Assembly (NCBI RefSeq): GCF_017877135.1 | Contig: NZ_JAGIPH010000001.1 | Span: 496,001-560,000 of the forward strand | DNA length: 64,000 nucleotides | From: Neorhizobium galegae | GTDB lineage: Bacteria; Pseudomonadota; Alphaproteobacteria; Rhizobiales; Rhizobiaceae | Direction of reading: 5' to 3' | Part shown: positions 42,725 through 52,841 of the stretch, piece by piece | How the letters are laid out: every line of letters begins with the position of its first letter | Numbering within the stretch: position 1 is the stretch's first letter | The notes under the pieces: model-generated | Told to the model about the DNA's origin: nothing | The model's input: the letters and a program-made list of their open reading frames with translations, nothing else | Database searches by the model: none | Program-made: the position numbers and the translations under genes

Positions 42725-44034
42725 TGAGCAGTATCGAAATCGGGCTCTGGTCGTTTCCGGTTCTTATTCTCCTGATTTTCCTGCGCGTTCCGATCGGGGC
42801 CGCCATGCTCGGCACCGGCATTGTCGGCACCTATATCGTGCTCGGCAAATGGGTGCCGATCCTGTCGCAGCTGAAATCGATCAGCTGGGCGACGAATGCC
42901 AATTACTCGCTGTCGATCATTCCGCTGTTTTTGCTGATGGGCCAGTTTGCCGCGCGCGGCGGCATGAGCCAGGCCTTGTTCAATGCCGCTGCGGCCTTTG
43001 TCGGCCACCGCAAGGGCGGCGTTGCCATGGCGGCCGTCGGTGCAAGCGCCGGCTTCGGCTCGATCTGCGGCTCGTCGCTGGCAACGGCCGCCACGATGGC
43101 GCAGGTCGCCCTGCCGGAACTGCGCCGCCATGGCTATGCTGGCGGCCTTGCCACGGCAACGCTTGCCGCCGGCGGCACGCTCGGCATCCTCATTCCGCCC
43201 TCGGTCGTGCTCGTCATCTATGCGATCCTGGCCGAGCAGAACATCGCAAAACTGTTTCTGGCCGCCTTCGTGCCCGGCATCATTGCTGCGATCTCCTATC
43301 TCGTCGTGATCGCCATCTATGTGCGCCTGAAGCCGGAAAGCGCCGGCCAGGCGCCGCGCGTGCCATGGTCTGAACGGCTGCCGGCCGTGATCGCCGTCTG
43401 GCCGGTCGCCGCCATCTTCTTCCTCGTCGTCGGCGGCATCTATCTCGGCTGGTTCACGCCGACGCAGGCCGCAGCGGTCGGCGCCGCCAGCGCCGGGCTC
43501 GTTGCCTGGAAAAACGGCGGGCTCGACCGCGCCTCGCTTCTTGCCTGCTTCAAGGAAACCGCCGTCTCCACCGGCATGATCTTCTTCATCGTGCTCGGCG
43601 CCTCGGTGTTCAACTCGTTCCTCGCCTTCTCGCGCCTGCCGCAGGTGGGCGCCGAATGGGTGACCGCGCAGGGCTTTGCGCCGATGACGGTGCTGATCCT
43701 CATCCTCGTTCTCTACATCATCTTCGGCTGCATCATGGATTCGCTGTCGATGATCGTTCTCACCATCCCGATCTTCTTCCCGATCGTGACCGCGATGGAT
43801 TTTGGCCTCTCGCCGGAACATTTCGCCATCTGGTTCGGGATCCTCGTGCTGATGGTGGCCGAGATCGGCATGATCACACCGCCTGTCGGGCTCAATCTCT
43901 TCATCATCTCGGCAATGTCGCGGGAGGTGCCGGTGCGTGACACCTATCGGGGTATCGTCCCCTTCGTCACCGCCGACCTGTTGCGCATCATCCTGCTCAC
44001 GGCCTTTCCGATCATCTCGATCTTTTTGGTGTGA
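42724..44034 (+). CDS. TRAP transporter large permease (DctM family)
   Basis: A 436-residue, 12-helix membrane subunit. The DctM marks are S-A-G-F-G-S-I-C-G-S-S-L-A-T-A near residue 100 and G-G-T-L-G-I-L-I-P-P-S near 148. D-S-L-S-M-I-V-L-T-I-P-I-F-F-P lies near residue 339. It drives Na+-coupled uptake with DctP and DctQ. The gene ends just before a run of ten G residues and a family B repeat. Confidence 0.93.
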   Translation: MSSIEIGLWSFPVLILLIFLRVPIGAAMLGTGIVGTYIVLGKWVPILSQLKSISWATNANYSLSIIPLFLLMGQFAARGGMSQALFNAAAAFVGHRKGGVAMAAVGASAGFGSICGSSLATAATMAQVALPELRRHGYAGGLATATLAAGGTLGILIPPSVVLVIYAILAEQNIAKLFLAAFVPGIIAAISYLVVIAIYVRLKPESAGQAPRVPWSERLPAVIAVWPVAAIFFLVVGGIYLGWFTPTQAAAVGAASAGLVAWKNGGLDRASLLACFKETAVSTGMIFFIVLGASVFNSFLAFSRLPQVGAEWVTAQGFAPMTVLILILVLYIIFGCIMDSLSMIVLTIPIFFPIVTAMDFGLSPEHFAIWFGILVLMVAEIGMITPPVGLNLFIISAMSREVPVRDTYRGIVPFVTADLLRIILLTAFPIISIFLV

Positions 44035-44052
44035 CGGGGGGGGGGTAGCGTA

Positions 44053-44254
44053 GCGGCTGGGGTTTCACCCCCTCTGCCCTGCCGGGCATCTCCCTCATAC
44101 CGGGGGAGATCTGCCTGAAGCCGGCGCAGAATTCCAAAGCCGCCTCATCAATTGCCGCAAACGCTCATAAGGGACGCAGACATCGGCCGCACGATAATCT
44201 CCCCCCGTGTGGGGGAGATGGCCGGCAGGCCAGAGGGGGGTAACCCCAGCCGCA
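44053..44254. repeat. Family B intergenic inverted-repeat element, copy 2
   Basis: About 200 bp after the TRAP operon. The arms (44068-44110 and 44197-44240) contain CCCCCTCTGCCCTGCCGGGC and ATCTCCCCCCGTGTGGGGGA, as in copy 1 at 31447. The inverted repeat extends outward with GCGGCTGGGGTT on the left and its complement on the right, a stretch not shared with copy 1. The centre has no similarity to copy 1. Confidence 0.85.
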
Positions 44255-44294
44255 ACGGCAACGGCAGCAGCAACCGTCCCACCCTAAAATTACC

Positions 44295-45686
44295 TCACCG
44301 CCGAAGCATGTTTTTCAACCCGCCGCCGATCAGCATGGTGACGTCGTAGAGCGAGGCGATCGGCACGTCGCCGCCCACGGCGAGATAGCGCGGCTGCCAG
44401 GCGGGATCGAATTTCGACTTGAACGACAGCACGCCCTGGAAATTGTAGAAGCGCTCGCCGTGGCGAAAGATGCGGCGGCCGATATGGTTCCACAAGGGGG
44501 CGGCCTGGTGGTCGCTGAGGCCGGCAAGCGGCGCCATGCCGAGGTTCATCGTCGAAAAGCCATTGGCCTTCAGGCGCTCCATGGTGCGCACGAAGAGAAG
44601 GTCCATCATGCCGCGATGGGTGCCGGGCACATGGCGCATCAGGTCGATGAAGGCTTCGCGGCCGTTATTGGCGGTGAGGATATTGGCGAAGGCGACGATC
44701 CGGCCTTCGATGCGCACCACAGCCACCGGACTTGCCGCCACATAGGCCGGCTGGAAGGTGCCGAGCGAAAAGCCCTTTTCGCCGGCCTTGTGGGCCGCCA
44801 GCCACTGGCGCGAGACCGACAGAAGCTCGTCCAGCACCGCCGGCACCTCGCACGGCTGCAGAAAGGCGAATTCCAGGCCGTCGCGTTCGGCGCGGTTGAT
44901 CGAGCGGCGCAGCTTCAGCCAGGCGCCACCCTTGAGGTCGAAGCGCGTGAGATCCACCACCGCCTGTTCGCCGAGCTTGTAGGGCTTGAGCCTTGCATCG
45001 ACGGCCGAGGGCAAAAATTCCGGCGAGACCTGGTAGAAGACCGGCCGGCAGCCATCGGCACGGGCGGCGTCCATGAATTTCATCACAAGCGCCGGCCATT
45101 CGGACCGTGGCCCGACCGGATCAAACAGCGCGACCCATGAGCGGCCATGGCAGGCATACATGATGAAGGTCTCGCGGCTATCGGAAAACAGCACATGTTT
45201 GTCACCGAGCCGCACGAGGCCGGCGCTGGCGTTGGGTTGGCCGGCGACGATTTCGGCGGCGCGCGCCAGATCCTCGGGCGCGGGGCCGCGTTTTGGCTCC
45301 GGCGCCGGGCGCAGGAGGCGCCGTCCCGCCCAGGCGCCGGCAAGAAGCGTCAGCGACAGCGTCGGACCGGTGCCATCCGGCAGCGTCTCGGAAAGATTGA
45401 GCGGCAGGGCAAGCACGCCCTCATCCAGAAAGAGGTCGCCCAAGACGCTTGCGGTAAAGGCCAGAAGACAGGCAAAGCCGAAGGTGGGGCGGCCGGGCCG
45501 CACACGCAGCAGCAGGGCGGCGAAAGCCAGCAGACCCGCGACCATGCGCAACACTTGGCTCGGCGGTCCGGATGGCGCGCGAAACGGACGGCCACGCGCA
45601 AAGCCCGGTTGCCGCCCAGGCGCCTGCGGGTCGTGCATGTCATCCAGCAGCATTATCTCGTCAGGATCTGTCGAAAGCATATCCAT
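44295..45686 (-). CDS. MprF-like DUF2156 (phosphatidylglycerol lysyltransferase-type) protein, short form
   Basis: A 463-residue protein. Two or three hydrophobic helices (about 46-122) precede a DUF2156 double-GNAT catalytic domain, with W-V-A-L-F-D-P-V-G, then K-L-R-R-S-I-N-R-A, and F-Y-N-F-Q-G-V-L-S-F-K-S-K-F-D-P-x-W at the end. Full-length LpiA/MprF has about 14 helices and 860 residues, so the flippase part is missing. It may add an amino acid to phosphatidylglycerol at the inner membrane. No acvB/virJ partner is adjacent. Confidence 0.82.
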   Translation of the reverse strand: MDMLSTDPDEIMLLDDMHDPQAPGRQPGFARGRPFRAPSGPPSQVLRMVAGLLAFAALLLRVRPGRPTFGFACLLAFTASVLGDLFLDEGVLALPLNLSETLPDGTGPTLSLTLLAGAWAGRRLLRPAPEPKRGPAPEDLARAAEIVAGQPNASAGLVRLGDKHVLFSDSRETFIMYACHGRSWVALFDPVGPRSEWPALVMKFMDAARADGCRPVFYQVSPEFLPSAVDARLKPYKLGEQAVVDLTRFDLKGGAWLKLRRSINRAERDGLEFAFLQPCEVPAVLDELLSVSRQWLAAHKAGEKGFSLGTFQPAYVAASPVAVVRIEGRIVAFANILTANNGREAFIDLMRHVPGTHRGMMDLLFVRTMERLKANGFSTMNLGMAPLAGLSDHQAAPLWNHIGRRIFRHGERFYNFQGVLSFKSKFDPAWQPRYLAVGGDVPIASLYDVTMLIGGGLKNMLRR

Positions 45687-46062
45687 GTCTGGCCCGTCAA
45701 AGCGTCAAGTCCGGCAGTGGCCATAAAGGTCCTGCATGGTCTCAAGCTTATCGCACGCAGACGTAAACCAAGGCGTAAGCGCCAAGGTTTCAAATGCGTG
45801 AAAGCCGGCCGCCAGCATGGTCCCCATACGCCGCGTCACTGGTACTGCGCCATTCCCCCAAGTCTTGGCCCGCGACAATGCTGTGGCAGAACACGCGCAG
45901 ACAGACCGTCACCAGGCGCTATAGGCATAAGACATCGTTAAAGACAGTCAATATCTGACCACCGTCGATCTTGAACATCTTATACTGCGCTGCACGCTTG
46001 GACGCCGTGCGGCACCCCGCCAAACCGGGCGCGAGACACGCACAAGACCGGCGGCCCGCAGA
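45687..46062. other. 376-bp gap without a convincing gene
   Basis: It separates the MprF-like gene start from the end of cysA. Short frames are present without ribosome-binding sites or recognisable domains. No repeat or strong promoter motif was seen. Confidence 0.5.
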
Positions 46063-47112
46063 TCAGCTTTCGAGAAACAGGCGCCAGCGGGTCGGGCGGA
46101 AGGACAGATCGCCGCCCAGCGTCACCGGTGCATCGAGCGGCACCTCGATTTCGACGTGATGGGCCTTGTCCGAACTTCCCGCACCATGGGCGATGTCGAT
46201 CTCGGCAATGCGCGTGCCGGCAAGGCGGCGGCAGGCGGTGACCTTGCCCGACAGCGCCTCCGCGCCATCGGTCAGCACCACATCCTGCGGGCGGAAGAAC
46301 AGGCGCGCGCGCCCCTCTCCCTGATCCGCGATGCCGATCGGACGATCGTTGAAATGAACGGCACCCTGCTTCAGCGTCACCGGCAGTTCCGACGAGGATC
46401 CGATGAAGGAGAAGACGAAGGGTGAGCCCGGCCGGTCATAGACATCGTCGGCAGTTCCCACCTGTTCGATCTTGCCCTGGCTCATGACGACGACGCGGTC
46501 GGCAAGCTCCAGCGCCTCTTCCTGGTCATGGGTCACGAAGACGGTGGTGTGGCCGGTGCGGTCATGAAACTCGCGCAGCCAGCGGCGCAGTTCCTTGCGC
46601 ACCTTGGCATCCAGCGCGCCAAAGGGTTCATCCAGCAAAAGCACGCTCGGCTCGATCGCCATGGCACGCGCGAGGGCCACGCGCTGCCTCTGGCCGCCGG
46701 AGAGCTGGTTCGGATAGCGCTTTTCCAGCCCGGACAACTGCACCATGTCGAGAAGATCGGCGACGCGTTTGCGGATCTCGGCCTTTGGCGGACGGGTGGC
46801 GGATGGGCGCACCTTGAGACCGAAGGCGATGTTTTCAGCGACCGTCATATGGCGGAAGAGCGCATAGTGCTGGAAGACGAAACCGATATTGCGCATCTGC
46901 ACGCTTTTCAGCGACGCGTCCTCGTTGCCGAAGAAGATCTGGCCTTCGGTGGGCTGTTCCAGGCCGGCGATGAGCCGCAGCAACGTGGTCTTGCCCGAAC
47001 CGGAGGGCCCCAGCAGCGCGATCAGTTCACCGGAGGCGATGTCGAGCGACAGGTCATGCAGGGCCGGAAAGCGCGCGAATTCCTTGCGGATATTCTTGAT
47101 TTTAACGTCCAT
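46063..47112 (-). CDS. cysA: Sulfate/thiosulfate ABC transporter ATP-binding protein
   Basis: A 349-residue ABC ATPase with Walker A G35-P-S-G-S-G-K-T, signature L137-S-G-G-Q and Walker B L-L-L-D161-E-P. A C-terminal TOBE-like domain of about 110 residues is present, as in CysA. It powers import by CysTW with Sbp. The ATG at 47112 is preferred; a TTG three codons upstream is possible. It is last in the sbp-cysT-cysW-cysA operon. Confidence 0.93.
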   Translation of the reverse strand: MDVKIKNIRKEFARFPALHDLSLDIASGELIALLGPSGSGKTTLLRLIAGLEQPTEGQIFFGNEDASLKSVQMRNIGFVFQHYALFRHMTVAENIAFGLKVRPSATRPPKAEIRKRVADLLDMVQLSGLEKRYPNQLSGGQRQRVALARAMAIEPSVLLLDEPFGALDAKVRKELRRWLREFHDRTGHTTVFVTHDQEEALELADRVVVMSQGKIEQVGTADDVYDRPGSPFVFSFIGSSSELPVTLKQGAVHFNDRPIGIADQGEGRARLFFRPQDVVLTDGAEALSGKVTACRRLAGTRIAEIDIAHGAGSSDKAHHVEIEVPLDAPVTLGGDLSFRPTRWRLFLES

Positions 47113-47127
47113 CGTCTTCAAAAATCC

Positions 47128-47988
47128 TCAGTGTTTCCGGCCAGCCGCGATCTCGTCGCCATAGCGCAGTTCCAGAACGGTCTTCAGCGCAAGCGTCACG
47201 AGGGCGAGCAGTGCAAGCAGGGTCGCAATCGCAAACGCGGCCGCGAAGTTGTACTCGTTGTAAAGGATCTCGATGTGCAACGGCATGGTCTCGGTCAGGC
47301 CGCGCACATGGCCGGAGACCACGGACACGGCGCCGAACTCGCCCATGGCGCGCGCATTGCAAAGCAGCACGCCGTAGAGCAGGCCCCATTTCACGTTCGG
47401 CAGCGTCACGTACCAGAAAGTCTGCCAGCCGCTGGCGCCCAGCGACAGCGCCGCCTCCTCATCGCCGGTGCCCTGCTCCTGCATCAGCGGGATCAATTCG
47501 CGCGCGATGAAGGGAAAGGTGACGAAGATGGTGGCGAGCACCATGCCCGGCAGCGCGAAAATGATCTGGATGCCCTGCGATTTCAGGATCGGCCCGAGAT
47601 AGCTTTGCGCGCCGAACAGCAGCACATAGACCAGACCGGAGATGACCGGCGAGATGGAAAACGGCAGGTCGATTAGCGTGACCAGAAAAGTCTTGCCGCG
47701 AAATTCGAACTTGGCGATTGCCCAGGCGGCGGCCACGCCGAAGACGAGGTTGAGCGGCACGGCAATCGCCGCAACCGTCAGCGTCAGCCGGATGGCCGCA
47801 ATGGCATCCGGCTCGTCAAAGGCCGCGATGAAGGCGCCCGTTCCCTTGCGGAAGGCCTCGTAGAACACGGTCACCAGCGGCAGGACAACGACAATGCCGA
47901 GAAAGGCGACCGCAAGCAGGATGAGGATCAGGCGCCAGGACAGCGTTTCGCTGGCCGGATCGCGATAGCGGGAGGCGACCTTAGACAT
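47128..47988 (-). CDS. cysW: Sulfate ABC transporter permease CysW
   Basis: A 286-residue inner-membrane permease with six helices and the cytoplasmic EAA loop ([15 protein letters not shown]). The start G-T-G-A-F and [13 protein letters not shown] are CysW-like. It overlaps cysT by 8 bases and pairs with it to form the channel. Confidence 0.93.
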   Translation of the reverse strand: MSKVASRYRDPASETLSWRLILILLAVAFLGIVVVLPLVTVFYEAFRKGTGAFIAAFDEPDAIAAIRLTLTVAAIAVPLNLVFGVAAAWAIAKFEFRGKTFLVTLIDLPFSISPVISGLVYVLLFGAQSYLGPILKSQGIQIIFALPGMVLATIFVTFPFIARELIPLMQEQGTGDEEAALSLGASGWQTFWYVTLPNVKWGLLYGVLLCNARAMGEFGAVSVVSGHVRGLTETMPLHIEILYNEYNFAAAFAIATLLALLALVTLALKTVLELRYGDEIAAGRKH

Positions 47989-48814
47989 TCGAGTACCTCC
48001 TGCGGCTCCACATTTGCAGCATGTTGATGATCAGCAGCATGACAAATGAAATGATCAGCATGATGCAGGCAATCGAGGTGGCGCCCGCATAATTGAATTC
48101 TTCCAGCCGGATGACGATCAGGAGCGGCGCGATTTCCGACACGTAAGGCACATTGCCGGCAATGAAGATGACGGAGCCGTATTCCCCCACGGCCCGCGCG
48201 AAGGCGAGCGCGAAGCCGGTCAGAATGGCCGGCACCAGCGTCGGCAGCACAATTCTCGTCAGGGTCTGCAGGCGGCTGGCACCCAGCGTGGCCGCGGCCT
48301 CTTCCATCTCGCGGTCCAGTTCCGCCATGACCGGCTGCACCGTGCGCACCACGAAGGGCAGACCGACGAAGATCAGCGCGATCACGATGCCGAGCGGCGT
48401 GAAAGCGATCCTGATGCCGAGCGGCGCGAAGATTTGCCCGATCCAGCCCTTGGGCGCATAGAGCGCCGCAAGAGAAATGCCGGCGACGGCGGTTGGAAGC
48501 GCAAACGGCAGATCGATGATGGCATCAAGGAGACGACGGCCCGGAAACTGGTAACGCACCAGAACCCAGGCGACAACGACACCGAAGATGACATTGATGG
48601 CAGCGGCAATGAGGGCCGCCCCGAAACTGACGCGCAGCGCCAGAAGCGTGCGCTGATCGAAGGCAAGCGCCCAGAAAGCATCCCATCCGATCCCGGTGGA
48701 ACGCCAGACCAGGGCTGCCAGGGGAACCAGGATGATCAGCGTCAGATATAATATGGTGTATCCCAGCGTCAGACCAAAGCCTGGAAGGATGCTCGGCTGG
48801 CGCCAGCTTTTCAT
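47981..48814 (-). CDS. cysT: Sulfate ABC transporter permease CysT
   Basis: A 277-residue permease with [15 protein letters not shown] and the EAA loop [14 protein letters not shown]. The start at 48814 (M-K-S-W-R-Q) has AGG 7 bases upstream and begins just before the first helix; 48832 is another option. The final codons overlap cysW. Confidence 0.92.
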   Translation of the reverse strand: MKSWRQPSILPGFGLTLGYTILYLTLIILVPLAALVWRSTGIGWDAFWALAFDQRTLLALRVSFGAALIAAAINVIFGVVVAWVLVRYQFPGRRLLDAIIDLPFALPTAVAGISLAALYAPKGWIGQIFAPLGIRIAFTPLGIVIALIFVGLPFVVRTVQPVMAELDREMEEAAATLGASRLQTLTRIVLPTLVPAILTGFALAFARAVGEYGSVIFIAGNVPYVSEIAPLLIVIRLEEFNYAGATSIACIMLIISFVMLLIINMLQMWSRRRYSNV

Positions 48815-48937
48815 CAATCTACCTGTCGTCATGGATCGGGGGCCGCAGCCCCCATATTGCCCGTCTTTACACATGCGACAAGACCCGGCTTGACACCGGG
48901 GCTTCTCGCGTTCTGCCATGGGAGGCGTTTGGAAGGA

Positions 48938-49960
48938 TTACTTGCCCGGCTTGTACAGCTGGTCGAAGACGCCGCCATCGTCGAAATGCTTGGCCTGCGC
49001 CGTCTTCCAGCCGCCGAACAGCGGATCGTCGATCGACACAAGATCAACCTTGGGCAGGGCGGCCGCACCAGCCTTCACCAGCTCCGGCTTGGAGGGGCGA
49101 TAGAACCACTTGGCAGCCAAGGTCTGGCCTTCGGCAGAGTAGAGGTAGTTCAGATAGGCTTCCGCGACCTTGCGCGTGCCCTTGGCGTCGGCATTGCCAT
49201 CGACCAGCGAGACCGGCGGCTCGGCCAGGATCGAAAGCTTCGGTACGACGATCTCGAAATCGCCATCGCCGAATTCCTGTTTGGCGAGATAGGCCTCGTT
49301 TTCCCAGGCAAGCAGAACGTCACCCAACTGGCGCTGCGCGAAGGTGACCGTGGAGCCCCGCGCACCGGTATCGAGAACCGGGGAGTGCTTGTAGATGTCG
49401 CCGATATAGGTCTTAATCCTGGCATCGTCATTATTGTACTGCTTGGCAGCCCAGAGCCATGCGGCCAGATAGTTCCAGCGGCCACCGGCAGAGGTCTTCG
49501 GGTTCGGCGTGATGATCTGCACGCCATCCTTGACCAGGTCCGACCAGTCCTTGATGCCCTTGGGGTTGCCCTTGCGCACGAGGAAGACGATCGTGGATGT
49601 GTAGGGAGCCGAAGCATTCGGCAGGCGCTTGCGCCAATCGGCCGGAATCTTCTTGGTCTTCGAGGCGATGGCGTCGATGTCGCTTTCCACGCCAAGTGTT
49701 ACGACATCGGCATCAAGACCATCGATGACAGAGCGCGCCTGCGCGCCGGAACCGCCATGCGACTGCTGGATGGTGACGGTCTCGCCCGTCTTCGTCTTCC
49801 AGTCGGCGGCAAAGGCAGCGTTGAATTCCTTGTAGAACTCGCGGGTCGGGTCGTAGGACACGTTGAGCAGCGTGGTGGCGGCAAAGGCCGGTGCGGCAGC
49901 ACCTGCGATCAGCGAAACGCCAAGGGCCAAGACGCCCAGTCCTTGGATGAAATTGCGCAT
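48938..49960 (-). CDS. sbp: Sulfate-binding periplasmic protein
   Basis: A 340-residue solute-binding protein. The signal peptide ends A-F-A near residue 27. The mature protein begins [15 protein letters not shown] and contains [13 protein letters not shown], both sulfate-binding-protein motifs. GGAGG sits 6 bases before the ATG. It is first in the uptake operon, followed by 123 bases before cysT. Confidence 0.94.
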   Translation of the reverse strand: MRNFIQGLGVLALGVSLIAGAAAPAFAATTLLNVSYDPTREFYKEFNAAFAADWKTKTGETVTIQQSHGGSGAQARSVIDGLDADVVTLGVESDIDAIASKTKKIPADWRKRLPNASAPYTSTIVFLVRKGNPKGIKDWSDLVKDGVQIITPNPKTSAGGRWNYLAAWLWAAKQYNNDDARIKTYIGDIYKHSPVLDTGARGSTVTFAQRQLGDVLLAWENEAYLAKQEFGDGDFEIVVPKLSILAEPPVSLVDGNADAKGTRKVAEAYLNYLYSAEGQTLAAKWFYRPSKPELVKAGAAALPKVDLVSIDDPLFGGWKTAQAKHFDDGGVFDQLYKPGK

Positions 49961-50196
49961 GTGGAACCTCCGGTTGACGTGACGGTAATGTCTACCGGAG
50001 TGGTCGACTTGGTCAATCGGGGGCCGGAAGAAGGCAAAACTGTTTCCCCCCGTCCGTGAACGCGGCAAAGAATGCCGTGGGTGATCTGCCGATCACGGAA
50101 GATATATTCGCGAAACGAAGCGGGAGTGCAAAGTCTATCCGGCCAGCCGGCGGGTTTTGCCCGTTTTCGCAGAAGATTTTTCCGCAAAATGTCCGT

Positions 50197-50646
50197 TCAG
50201 GCGCTCATCAGCTCCGTCGCCCTGGCCTCTTCGACGCCGCCCAGCGCATCGGCGATGGTGGTGGAAAACAGCACGTCACGGCTGGCCGTCGCGACCCGGG
50301 CAAAGACGTGGCGGATTTCGCAGAGATGTTCGCCATCGCAATCCTCGCAGCGGCGATAGGCCGTCTGAGACAGGCAGGGCAAGGGCGCGATCGGCCCGTC
50401 GATCAGCCGCAGGATTTCGCCGAACGTGATGTCGCCGGCCGGCTTCAGCAGCAGATAGCCGCCCTGCTTGCCGCGCCGGCTGTCGACGATGCCGTTGCGC
50501 TTCAACTCCAGCAGGATCTGCTCGAGGAATTTTTTCGGAATGGCCTGCTGCGTGGCGATCTCTGAAATCATCAACGGCCGTTCGGTATCGGCTTGCGCCA
50601 GGGCCGTCAGCGCCCGTAGGGCATATTTGGCTTTCTGCGAAATCAT
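50197..50646 (-). CDS. Rrf2-family transcriptional regulator
   Basis: A 149-residue regulator beginning M-I-S-Q-K-A-K-Y-A-L-R-A-L. The winged helix has P-K-K-F-L-E-Q-I-L-L-E-L and R-G-K-Q-G-G-Y-L-L. Four cysteines (C91, C100, C103, C109) lie where IscR and RirA bind Fe-S clusters, but the spacing is different from either. Located between the divergent sulfate uptake and sulfate reduction operons, it probably controls them, like CymR-type Rrf2 proteins. Target assignment is inference. Confidence 0.88.
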   Translation of the reverse strand: MISQKAKYALRALTALAQADTERPLMISEIATQQAIPKKFLEQILLELKRNGIVDSRRGKQGGYLLLKPAGDITFGEILRLIDGPIAPLPCLSQTAYRRCEDCDGEHLCEIRHVFARVATASRDVLFSTTIADALGGVEEARATELMSA

Positions 50647-51011
50647 CAAAATTCCATCAGCGAGATCGACATGCACCTAACCTCAAGAAAACTCCGGCGA
50701 CGGCATCGGCGGAGGGACTGTCGGCAGGGTGTGGAGAGGCATGCGGACGGCCCGTCCTGCACCGCCGGGCTGCTGCCGGACACGCATTTGAACCGCGACT
50801 TCGCACTAACCCAAATCCGCCGGAAATACAAACGGATCAAGCCCCTCAAATCTAAGGGATGCGGGCTTTTGGGTGCCGCGCCCGAAGTTTTCTCGCCAAG
50901 CGGCGTTTTCTAGAGATATTTGCTCTCGCGCACGTATGCATGAAATCCCTGTTTCTGTCCGCGCCGGCCGCCCCATGGCATAAGGTCAGGCAACACAGCG
51001 GATTTGACCTC
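50647..51011. promoter_or_regulatory. 365-bp divergent regulatory gap between rrf2-type gene and cysH
   Basis: No gene with a ribosome-binding site was found. It must hold the promoters of both genes. Frames that extend into cysH from 50859 or 50940 lack a ribosome-binding site. No clear dyad operator was recognised. Confidence 0.4.
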
Positions 51012-51755
51012 ATGACCTTGCATCAGACATTGCCGGATATCGCCTCACTCGATGCACAACTCGCAGCCCTTTCCCTGGCCGGCCGGCTGTCGCTCGCCGC
51101 AAGCCTGGGGCGGGCGGTGTTTACCACCTCTCTCGGCATCGAGGACCAGGTGATTACGGCAGAGATCGGCACGCACCAGCTGCCGATCGCGGTCTCGACG
51201 CTGGAAACGGGCCGTCTGTTTTCCGAGACGGTGGCGCTGATCGGCGAGACCGAGGAGCGCTACGGCCTTGCGATAAAACGCTTTCATCCCGATGAGGCCG
51301 ATGTCGACGGCTTTGCCGCGCAATACGGCCTCAACGGCTTTTACGACAGCGTCGAGGCCCGTCATGCCTGCTGTCACGTGCGCAAGCTGAAGCCGCTTGC
51401 CAAGGCTCTGGCTGGCGCCGAGATCTGGATCACCGGCCTTCGTCGCGGCCAGTCCGGCAACCGGGCGACCACGCCCTTTGCCGAGTATGACGCCGAGCGC
51501 GGCCTCATCAAGATCAACCCGCTGGCCGACTGGTCGCTCGAGGCCATCAAGGCGCATGTGGCAGCACTCGACATTCCGGTCAACCCTCTGCACGCCCGCG
51601 GCTATCCCTCCATCGGTTGCGAGCCCTGTACGCGCGCCATCAAGCCCGGCGAAAGCGAACGCGCCGGCCGATGGTGGTGGGAAAACGACGAAAAGCGCGA
51701 ATGCGGCCTGCATGTAGCTGAGCCCGCCGCCTCAAAAATCCCGACACCCGCCTGA
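51012..51755 (+). CDS. cysH: Assimilatory APS reductase
   Basis: A 247-residue enzyme that reduces adenosine 5'-phosphosulfate to sulfite in the cytoplasm. The [4Fe-4S] cysteines C120-C121 and C203-x-x-C206 and the catalytic E230-C231-G-L-H are all present. The Cys pairs distinguish APS reductase from PAPS reductase. It precedes cysD and cysN, which make APS. The ribosome-binding site is weak. Confidence 0.94.
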   Translation: MTLHQTLPDIASLDAQLAALSLAGRLSLAASLGRAVFTTSLGIEDQVITAEIGTHQLPIAVSTLETGRLFSETVALIGETEERYGLAIKRFHPDEADVDGFAAQYGLNGFYDSVEARHACCHVRKLKPLAKALAGAEIWITGLRRGQSGNRATTPFAEYDAERGLIKINPLADWSLEAIKAHVAALDIPVNPLHARGYPSIGCEPCTRAIKPGESERAGRWWWENDEKRECGLHVAEPAASKIPTPA

Positions 51756-51884
51756 CGAGGCCAGATTTTACTGTCCTTCCCTCCCCCTCCCGCCGGGATC
51801 TTGTCCCGGGCGACACGAGGCCGGCGCAGCGGAGGGGCTTCACTGAACACGACATGGGGGCGAAAGCTCTTAAGGAAAGCAAAG

Positions 51885-52841
51885 ATGCATATCCATACAT
51901 CCGAATACGATCCGCATTCCAAGGACCAGATTGCCAAGCCGCCGCTCGATCCGCACCTCAAGGCACTTGAAAACGAAGCGATCCACATCTTTCGCGAAGT
52001 GGCTGCGGAATTCGACAAGCCGGTCATGCTCTATTCCATCGGCAAGGATTCCTCCGTCCTCCTGCACCTGGCGCGAAAAGCCTTCTTTCCCGGTCGCGTG
52101 CCCTTCCCGCTCCTGCACATCGATACCGGCTGGAAATTTGCCGAGATGATCGCCTTCCGCGATCTGATGGCGGAAAAATACGATCTCGACCTCGTCACCC
52201 ACACCAATCCGCGCGGCAAAAGCGAGGGTGTGACCCCGTTTACCCACGGCTCGGCGCTCTATACCGACATCATGAAGACCGAGGCGCTGCGCCAGGCGCT
52301 CGATGCCGGCGGTTATGACGCAGCCTTCGGCGGCGCGCGCCGCGACGAGGAGGCAAGCCGCGCCAAGGAGCGCATCTATTCCTTCCGCACGCCCGAGCAT
52401 CGCTGGGACCCGCGCAACCAGCGCCCGGAACTGTGGAACATCTATAACGGCATGATCCGCAAGGGCGAAAGCGTGCGCGCCTTCCCGCTGTCCAACTGGA
52501 CGGAAGTGGATATCTGGCGCTACATCCAGGCGGAAAACATTCCGCTGGTGCCGCTCTATTACGCCGCCGAACGCCCTTACGTGGAACGCGACGGCATGAT
52601 GATCCTGGCCGAAGACCCGCGCCTAGAACTTCTGCCCGGCGAGACCGTGCAGCACGGCATGATCCGCTTCCGCACGCTCGGCTGCTTCCCGCTCACCGGC
52701 GCTATCCGTTCGACGGCAACGACGCTCGACGCCGTCATCGCGGAACTCGAAATCGCAACCGTCTCCGAACGGCAGGGCCGCGCCATCGACCGTGACCAGT
52801 CCGGCTCGATGGAAAAGAAGAAGCGCGAAGGATATTTCTGA
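51885..52841 (+). CDS. cysD: Sulfate adenylyltransferase subunit 2
   Basis: A 318-residue ATP-sulfurylase small subunit. The PP-loop S-I-G-K-D-S-S-V lies near residue 51; [12 protein letters not shown] and [10 protein letters not shown] follow. With CysN it makes APS from sulfate and ATP. Its stop overlaps the cysN ATG by one base. AAGGAAAG precedes the start. Confidence 0.95.
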   Translation: MHIHTSEYDPHSKDQIAKPPLDPHLKALENEAIHIFREVAAEFDKPVMLYSIGKDSSVLLHLARKAFFPGRVPFPLLHIDTGWKFAEMIAFRDLMAEKYDLDLVTHTNPRGKSEGVTPFTHGSALYTDIMKTEALRQALDAGGYDAAFGGARRDEEASRAKERIYSFRTPEHRWDPRNQRPELWNIYNGMIRKGESVRAFPLSNWTEVDIWRYIQAENIPLVPLYYAAERPYVERDGMMILAEDPRLELLPGETVQHGMIRFRTLGCFPLTGAIRSTATTLDAVIAELEIATVSERQGRAIDRDQSGSMEKKKREGYF

